Part shown: piece by piece, positions 6,898 through 10,669 of the stretch
How positions within the stretch are numbered: the first letter of the stretch is position 1
Layout: each line of letters begins with the position of its first letter
NCBI GenBank assembly: GCA_035527095.1
Contig: DATLBC010000105.1
Location: forward strand, 1-10,669
Direction: 5' to 3'
Length of the DNA: 10,669 bases
Origin: Sva-07 sp035527095
GTDB taxonomy: Bacteria > Actinomycetota > Acidimicrobiia > Acidimicrobiales > Ilumatobacteraceae
Notes under the pieces: generated by a model
The model's input: the letters and a program-made list of their open reading frames with translations, nothing else
What the model was told of the DNA's origin: nothing
Databases searched by the model: none
Translations under genes and position numbers: made by a program

Positions 6898-8391
6898 TCA
6901 GCCGTCGTGCGAGTAGTACGGCGCCGTGGGCAGCGTGAGCACAGACGTGTCGAACGTCAGGGACAACCCCACCGCCGGTGATGCCGGAGCGTTCTCAGGG
7001 TCCTCCATCCCCGGGAGCATCGGCAGCGGAGGCAGCTCGACGGTCTGGTAGTCCACCGACGGCGGCGCCTCGAACGTCACGATCTGGATCGGATCGAACG
7101 CATCGATCGTCCAATCCCCGGATCCCGGGGCATCACAGGGAGCCAGTGTTTCCAGACTGGCCGGTTGGCTCGTGGCGAAGGTGTTGCCGCTGAAACAGTT
7201 GCGCAGCTCTTCGGTGGGAACACCGAAACCCGAGTTGACCAGGTCGGCGAGCCCGCTTCCGGCAACGGAGTTGCCGATGACGCGGTTGTCGTAGGGGTTC
7301 CACACGAGGTAGGTCTCGGCCACGAGATCTTCAGCAGTGACCTCGGCGAGGGGGGCCTCACGTTGGACGTCACACGTGATGTCCCACTCGTCCTCGCCCG
7401 GGATGTCGTCGTTGGGGTTCTCCTCGGGGAACGGAGCGATGGCGATTCCCGCCCGATCGTGGTCGTAGACGAGGTTGCGTTCGATGACGTTGCCGACACC
7501 GCCGGCGACGGTGATCCCGGTGCCGAATGCGAGATCAGCGAGGCCCTTCGACGGGCTGTCGGGATTGCTGTTGTTGAACACGACGTTGCCGATCACGGTG
7601 GTTTCCCGCCCGGGGTAGCAGAGTTCGTAGCTTCCGGAGTTCGGCACGATCCCCGCACGGTTGTCGTTGAACTGCGAGTTCACGATTGTGAGGTTGCCGC
7701 CGGAGTTGGTGCCCGAATAGCCGAGCCCGTTGTATTCGGCCCACACGTCGGTGACGAGCGCATTGCAGAGGTAGCACTGGCCGATGTAGAGGCCGGCGTC
7801 GGGGCTTCCCGCCGCATAGATGTGTTCGATCAGCCCGTTGATGCTGTCGAACGCGTAAACGCCGTAATCGTTGTTGCGCTGAGCGGTCAGGTACGACGCC
7901 CGATAGCCGTCGGCCTCGATCCAGTAGAAGCCATTGACGGTGTAGTTGATCGCCGTCATGTTCTCGACGGCCACACCGCTCGCTCCGAGCACTCGGATGC
8001 CGTTCTCGAGTTCGAACTCGCCATCGAGGATCACCTCGTTGCGATCGAGGCCGCGGATCGTCAGCTCGTCAGTCGAGACGTTGACCGCCTCGTTATAGAC
8101 GCCGGGAGAGATGAGGACGAGATCGCCGGGAACCGCAGCGTCGACGGCCTCCTGAATCGTCGGGTAGTCGGAGGGAACCCGTCGCACGCCGTCGCTCGGT
8201 GCGTCGGTGGTTGCGGGACTGTCGGTCGTGTCCGGCGCATCAGTGGCTGTCGGAGCCTCTGTGGCCCCGGGGGCGTCCGTGCCCGACGAGCCTGAGGAGC
8301 CGTCGTCGCTCCCGCACGCTGCGAGGAGCAGTGCAGCGCCGATCAGTGCCGCCGAGAGGCGCCGGGACCTTGTCGAGCCAAGTCGATTCAT
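6898..8391 (-). CDS. Right-handed beta-helix lipoprotein (NosD/DUF1565-like)
   Basis: The 497-residue product begins MNRLGSTRSRRL, has a lipobox LLAAC (Cys26) and then a Ser/Thr/Pro/Ala-rich linker of repeated TDAP/TEAP units (about 37-68). The fold starts at VPSDYPTIQEAVDAAVPGDL (72-91), the usual opening of NosD or pectate-lyase-like parallel beta-helices, with later rungs such as NGIRVLGASGVAVENMTA, GNLTIVNSQFNDNRAG and NVIERNLVYDHDRAGIAI. The helix runs to about residue 405, followed by a Pro-rich tail. Six cysteines lie in the mature part, including GQCYLCN (206 and 209). Beta-helices of this type bind or cleave polysaccharides, or help metal-site assembly as in NosD. No catalytic residues can be named here. 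The ATG at 8391 is chosen because AGGAG lies 9 bases upstream. The gene sits between the cupredoxin and DUF1996 genes. Confidence 0.85.
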   Translation of the reverse strand: MNRLGSTRSRRLSAALIGAALLLAACGSDDGSSGSSGTDAPGATEAPTATDAPDTTDSPATTDAPSDGVRRVPSDYPTIQEAVDAAVPGDLVLISPGVYNEAVNVSTDELTIRGLDRNEVILDGEFELENGIRVLGASGVAVENMTAINYTVNGFYWIEADGYRASYLTAQRNNDYGVYAFDSINGLIEHIYAAGSPDAGLYIGQCYLCNALVTDVWAEYNGLGYSGTNSGGNLTIVNSQFNDNRAGIVPNSGSYELCYPGRETTVIGNVVFNNSNPDSPSKGLADLAFGTGITVAGGVGNVIERNLVYDHDRAGIAIAPFPEENPNDDIPGEDEWDITCDVQREAPLAEVTAEDLVAETYLVWNPYDNRVIGNSVAGSGLADLVNSGFGVPTEELRNCFSGNTFATSQPASLETLAPCDAPGSGDWTIDAFDPIQIVTFEAPPSVDYQTVELPPLPMLPGMEDPENAPASPAVGLSLTFDTSVLTLPTAPYYSHDG

Positions 8392-8400
8392 GGATGGTGT

Positions 8401-8405
8401 CTCCT
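8401..8405 (-). promoter_or_regulatory. Shine-Dalgarno site deciding the beta-helix gene start
   Basis: AGGAG on the minus strand, 9 bases before the ATG at 8391. An in-frame ATG at 8418 would put this site inside the gene and add nine residues before the signal peptide, so the ATG at 8391 is preferred. Confidence 0.7.
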
Positions 8406-8432
8406 GGGATTTGTGCATCTATGTGAGTGCGA

Positions 8433-8894
8433 TCAGCCCGTCACGACGACGGTGCCGATCATGCCGAAATCGGCGGTGCCGTGAAGTGTGCAGTAGTACG
8501 GATACTCACCGGGGGTCGTGAACGCGTGCGAGTACACGTCGCCGGGGCGGAACTCCTCGATGTCGACGCCCCAGCCGGCGCGTTCGTCGACGGGAACGAT
8601 GTTGTGATCGTTGCGGCCACCGTTTTCCCAGACCACAGTCGTGCCGGCCACGATCTCGATCTCTTCGTCACGGAAGTTGTTGTCGAGCGCCAACACGTCG
8701 AGCTCTTCGCCATTCGGAGCGACCGAGGTGACAACATCATCGTCGACGGACTGATCGGCGGCAGTCTCGTCGCTCGACGGCGCATTCGAGGCGTCGGCAA
8801 CCGAGTCGGCGTTGTTGTCGTCGCCGCACGACGACAACACAACTGCCGAAACCACTACGGCGCTCAGAAGCGCGGGCTTCAGTACTCGTGGCAT
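8433..8894 (-). CDS. Plastocyanin-like cupredoxin lipoprotein
   Basis: This small blue-copper-type protein is lipid-anchored outside the membrane and probably carries electrons or binds copper. The 153-residue product has a signal peptide ending in LSSC (Cys23), a linker rich in Asp, Ala and Ser to about residue 58, and a cupredoxin domain from about 65 to the end. All four expected type 1 copper ligands are present: His97 in RNDHNIVP, Cys135 and His138 in YYCTLHG, and Met145 in FGMIG. The six-residue His-Met spacing is longer than the four in plant plastocyanin. The ATG at 8894 is preferred. A TTG at 8903 would add three residues, and neither start has a Shine-Dalgarno site. The gene is followed after 41 bases by the beta-helix lipoprotein gene and is probably first in the operon. 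The redox partner is unknown. Confidence 0.9.
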   Translation of the reverse strand: MPRVLKPALLSAVVVSAVVLSSCGDDNNADSVADASNAPSSDETAADQSVDDDVVTSVAPNGEELDVLALDNNFRDEEIEIVAGTTVVWENGGRNDHNIVPVDERAGWGVDIEEFRPGDVYSHAFTTPGEYPYYCTLHGTADFGMIGTVVVTG

Positions 8895-8902
8895 CGACGT
8901 CA

Positions 8903-8908
8903 AGTATG
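8903..8908 (-). promoter_or_regulatory. Possible -10 element for a leaderless cupredoxin transcript
   Basis: CATACT on the minus strand matches TATAAT at four of six positions and ends 8 bases before the ATG at 8894. That spacing would put the transcription start at or next to the start codon and would explain the missing Shine-Dalgarno site. A weak TTGGTC (8932-8927) lies 18 bases further upstream. The match is poor enough to be chance. Confidence 0.25.
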
Positions 8909-8943
8909 TTCGCTCGACACCGGGCCGACCAAACGCCCGACGA

Positions 8944-8963
8944 GGTTCCCGTCAGGGGAAACC
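8944..8963. terminator. Bulged hairpin in the spacer before the cupredoxin gene
   Basis: GGTTCCC (8944-8950) pairs with GGGGAAACC (8955-8963), with one unpaired A and a loop of four or five bases. It lies about 130 bases after the stop of the repeat-protein gene and about 50 bases before the cupredoxin ATG, all on the minus strand. It could end the upstream transcript, though there is no U-run after it. The rest of the 8895-9094 spacer shows no gene. Confidence 0.3.
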
Positions 8964-9094
8964 GACCTGCTCAGGGCATCAGAACGTTCGCCGCCACACG
9001 GATCCTGGAGTCGCCCACCGAGCGACGAGCGCACGCGTTCCTCCAATGAGTCATCGTCGATGTCGACCAGTCGCGGACGCTGCCGACGTTCAGA

Positions 9095-10669
9095 TCACGG
9101 CTGCCAGATGCCGCTGACGTCGACCACGAAGTGCGCGGTAGCGATGGTGTACAGGCAGATGTGCTGATCGAAGAGCCCGACAGTGACACCGTTGGCCACG
9201 TTGCGGCCGGTGCGGAAGTTGACGTTCGACGCCAACGGCGGATCATCGCCGTTCCGGCACGGCCACATCGTCATGAAACCACCGGACGTCGGTGACACGG
9301 CGACGAGATTCATCGATGCAGCAGTCGCCGAACTCGGAATCCCGCCCAAGCCCGCCACATCGAACTGAACGATCGACCCGGCTGGGAAACGCTGTCCTCT
9401 GACACGAGCGTCGCGGCTGTCGATCAAACGGACGGGTGCCAACGCCTGGTATTGCAGCCCCGACGACGACATGTAGCCGGTGATGTCGATCACGATGTCG
9501 ACCGTCACGTTCGTCTGCACACAGACCGTGCCGGCGTTCGACAGCTTGACAATGGCCGAATTGGCGCGGGTCTCGCCCCTGCCGAAGTTCACGTTCGAGA
9601 CGGCCGACTGACCACCCTGATCGCAGGGAAACAGCCGAGCCCAGCCTCTCGAAGCCGAGTTGACCGCCGTCAGGTTGACGACTGCCGCGGTCGCTGACGT
9701 CGGAACGCCAGACGCGCTCGACTCAATCCTCACCGTGCGCACACGACCGGCCGTCACCGGGGTGTCTCGGCGAGTGTCGAGTAGACGCTTCGGCGCGAGC
9801 GCAGTGAGCCTGCCCGCAGTGCCGGCGGAGAACGATCCGTTGACGTCGATCACGATGTGGGTTCTTGCGGGGCTGAACAGACAGATCCCGCCTCCACTGT
9901 CGAGCGGCACGATCGCCTGGTTGGCAACGGGCTCGCCCAACACGAAGTTGAGCGTCGAGACAGTCGGGACCCGCGTCGAGCAGTCGTACACGGTGAGGAA
10001 TCCGGAACGATCCTGGCCGGTGACCGTGAAGTTCGCCGAGACAGCGGTGGCGCTGGGGGAGATGCCTGCGACGCCGGTCATCTGGATGCGTTGAACGATT
10101 CCGGCACCCAGAGACCGTGCACGCTGACCCTGGCGGCTGTCGGCAAAGCGGAACGGGACCATCGGCGAGTACGAGGACTTTCCGCCGATCGGACTCGTCG
10201 ACGTCCCCACAAAGGTGGGCGGCTGCGGCACCGTCGTGGTCGTCGTGGTCGGCGGCACCGTCGTGGTCGTCGGCGGCGGCAACGTCGTGGTCGTCGTGGT
10301 CGTCGTGGGCGGCGGCGGCGCCGTCGTGGTCGTTGTCGGCGGCGGCGGCAACGTCGTGGTCGTCGTCGTGGTCGTGGTCGTCGCGGTCGTTGTCGGCGGC
10401 GGCGGCGGCAACGTCGTGGTCGTTGTCGTCGTGGTCGTTGTCGTCGTGGTCGTTGTCGTGGTGGCACCACAGATGGCGCACAGGTCGGTTGCCTCACCGG
10501 CACAAACAGAGTCCCACGCGGTGTCGCAACAGTACGAGTCGGCGGCGCACACGGTGTCCTGACAGAATGCGTTATCGCAGCCAGTCGTTGCAGAGTGGAC
10601 AACGCAGCAGTTCGAGTCCGTCGTCGTTGAGCCATCCTCGCATGTCCACTCGATGTGTAGCGCGTACGG
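9095..10669 (-). CDS. Modular Cys-rich / Thr-Pro linker / triple-repeat surface protein (N-terminus beyond window)
   Basis: The reading frame is open from the right edge to the TGA at 9095 and gives the last 524 residues of a longer protein. An internal GTG at 10552 is in the same frame, but cysteines of the same module lie before it, so it is not the likely start. Module order is: a Cys-rich segment (residues 10-67, 11 Cys), a Thr/Pro linker (70-151), a short joiner, and three related repeats (about 167-288, 289-407 and 408-524). The repeats are probably beta-rich and extracellular, each with two conserved Cys. Such a layout fits a secreted or wall-attached protein, perhaps an adhesin or a non-catalytic part of an exported enzyme. 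The protein ends directly after repeat 3 with GIWQP and has no LPXTG motif or C-terminal membrane helix. Function is unknown, and the unseen N-terminus may hold a catalytic domain. Confidence 0.88.
   Translation of the reverse strand, partial: PYALHIEWTCEDGSTTTDSNCCVVHSATTGCDNAFCQDTVCAADSYCCDTAWDSVCAGEATDLCAICGATTTTTTTTTTTTTTTTTLPPPPPTTTATTTTTTTTTTLPPPPTTTTTAPPPPTTTTTTTTLPPPTTTTVPPTTTTTTVPQPPTFVGTSTSPIGGKSSYSPMVPFRFADSRQGQRARSLGAGIVQRIQMTGVAGISPSATAVSANFTVTGQDRSGFLTVYDCSTRVPTVSTLNFVLGEPVANQAIVPLDSGGGICLFSPARTHIVIDVNGSFSAGTAGRLTALAPKRLLDTRRDTPVTAGRVRTVRIESSASGVPTSATAAVVNLTAVNSASRGWARLFPCDQGGQSAVSNVNFGRGETRANSAIVKLSNAGTVCVQTNVTVDIVIDITGYMSSSGLQYQALAPVRLIDSRDARVRGQRFPAGSIVQFDVAGLGGIPSSATAASMNLVAVSPTSGGFMTMWPCRNGDDPPLASNVNFRTGRNVANGVTVGLFDQHICLYTIATAHFVVDVSGIWQP
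9098..10171 (-). repeat. Three tandem protein repeats of about 120 residues
   Basis: Unit 1 is at 10171-9806, unit 2 at 9805-9449 and unit 3 at 9448-9098. Each opens with a P-x-R-x-x-D-(S/T)-R motif (PFRFADSR, PKRLLDTR, PVRLIDSR), continues with GV/GIPxSATA, then a Cys after about 60 residues (YDC, FPC, WPC), an N-x-N-F or L-N-F strand, an AN-x-x-(I/V) motif, a second Cys (ICLF, VCVQ, ICLY) and a closing VIDVNG/VIDITG/VVDVSG. The paired Cys probably form one disulfide per unit. The copies are well diverged, so the duplication is old. I have seen this repeat type in actinobacterial secreted proteins but know no assigned function. Confidence 0.85.
10217..10462 (-). repeat. Low-complexity Thr/Pro linker coding repeat
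   Basis: The 82 codons encode runs of up to 17 Thr separated by Leu-Pro, Ala-Pro or Val-Pro blocks. On the plus strand the DNA is a near-perfect array of GTC/GTG/GTT triplets. Such linkers are extended, probably glycosylated spacers that hold a surface domain away from the wall. The array is prone to slippage, so its length may vary between strains. Valine-, aspartate- and arginine-rich open frames in this stretch are by-products of the repeat. Confidence 0.85.
10469..10642 (-). other. Cys-rich module (CC...C.. VCAADSYCCDTAWDSVCAGE type)
   Basis: Eleven Cys occur in 58 residues (positions 10, 21, 22, 31, 36, 41, 47, 48, 56, 64 and 67 of the visible protein). The pattern includes NCCVVHSATTGCDNAFC and then VCAADSYCCDTAWDSVCAGE, ending in DLC. 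I recognise this pattern from secreted multi-domain proteins of Planctomycetes, Myxobacteria and other environmental bacteria, where it often occurs in several copies. It is probably a disulfide-rich extracellular module, and its binding partner is unknown. Confidence 0.7.

Noticed and set aside
8971..9246. Small minus-strand frame of 91 codons
   Set aside because: It overlaps the last repeat of the surface protein in another frame and consists mainly of Ser, Thr and Arg with no motif.
10217..10462. CRISPR or intergenic tandem repeat array
   Set aside because: The repeat is a triplet low-complexity stretch in the frame of a coding region, with no spacers of regular length.
10215..10562. Plus-strand frame encoding mostly Val and Gly, and minus-strand frames rich in Asp/His or Arg
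   Set aside because: They are out-of-frame readings of the Thr/Pro triplet array and have no independent support.

Overview
The window is high-GC bacterial DNA with GTG starts, weak or absent Shine-Dalgarno sites before several genes, many lipoproteins with LAAC-type lipoboxes, and the actinobacterial dapA-rnj gene order. Together with a secreted-type protein built from repeats that I associate with Acidimicrobiia, this suggests an Actinomycetota chromosome, perhaps an Ilumatobacter-like member of Acidimicrobiia. The class-level placement is inference. Eight further genes follow the edge-truncated rnj. Coding density is high, and no stretch over 300 bases lacks a gene.

Region 1 (1-3280, minus strand) reads from right to left. 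It holds a LPG_synthase_TM/UPF0104 membrane protein, then dapA (lysine/diaminopimelate synthesis), then rnj (RNase J), whose C-terminus lies beyond base 1. dapA and rnj overlap by 8 bases. Region 2 (3374-5920, plus strand) is a complete polar amino-acid ABC importer: lipoprotein binding protein, permease and ATPase. Its 93-bp divergent upstream region contains a 6-4-6 inverted repeat that could be an operator.

Region 3 (5939-8894, minus strand) converges on the importer operon across a short hairpin. It is a run of three consecutive lipoprotein genes: a small cupredoxin, a right-handed beta-helix protein and a DUF1996 protein. They are separated by only 41 and 17 bases, so they probably form one exported unit. 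I know no described function for this combination, and it is the best candidate for something new in the window.

Region 4 (9095-10669, minus strand) is the C-terminal 524 residues of a modular surface or secreted protein that continues past the right edge. It has a Cys-rich module, an 82-residue Thr/Pro linker and three repeats of about 120 residues, each with two conserved cysteines. About 200 bases without a gene (8895-9094) separate it from the lipoprotein run and contain a bulged hairpin. I found no RNA genes, CRISPR arrays, insertion sequences or phage genes.
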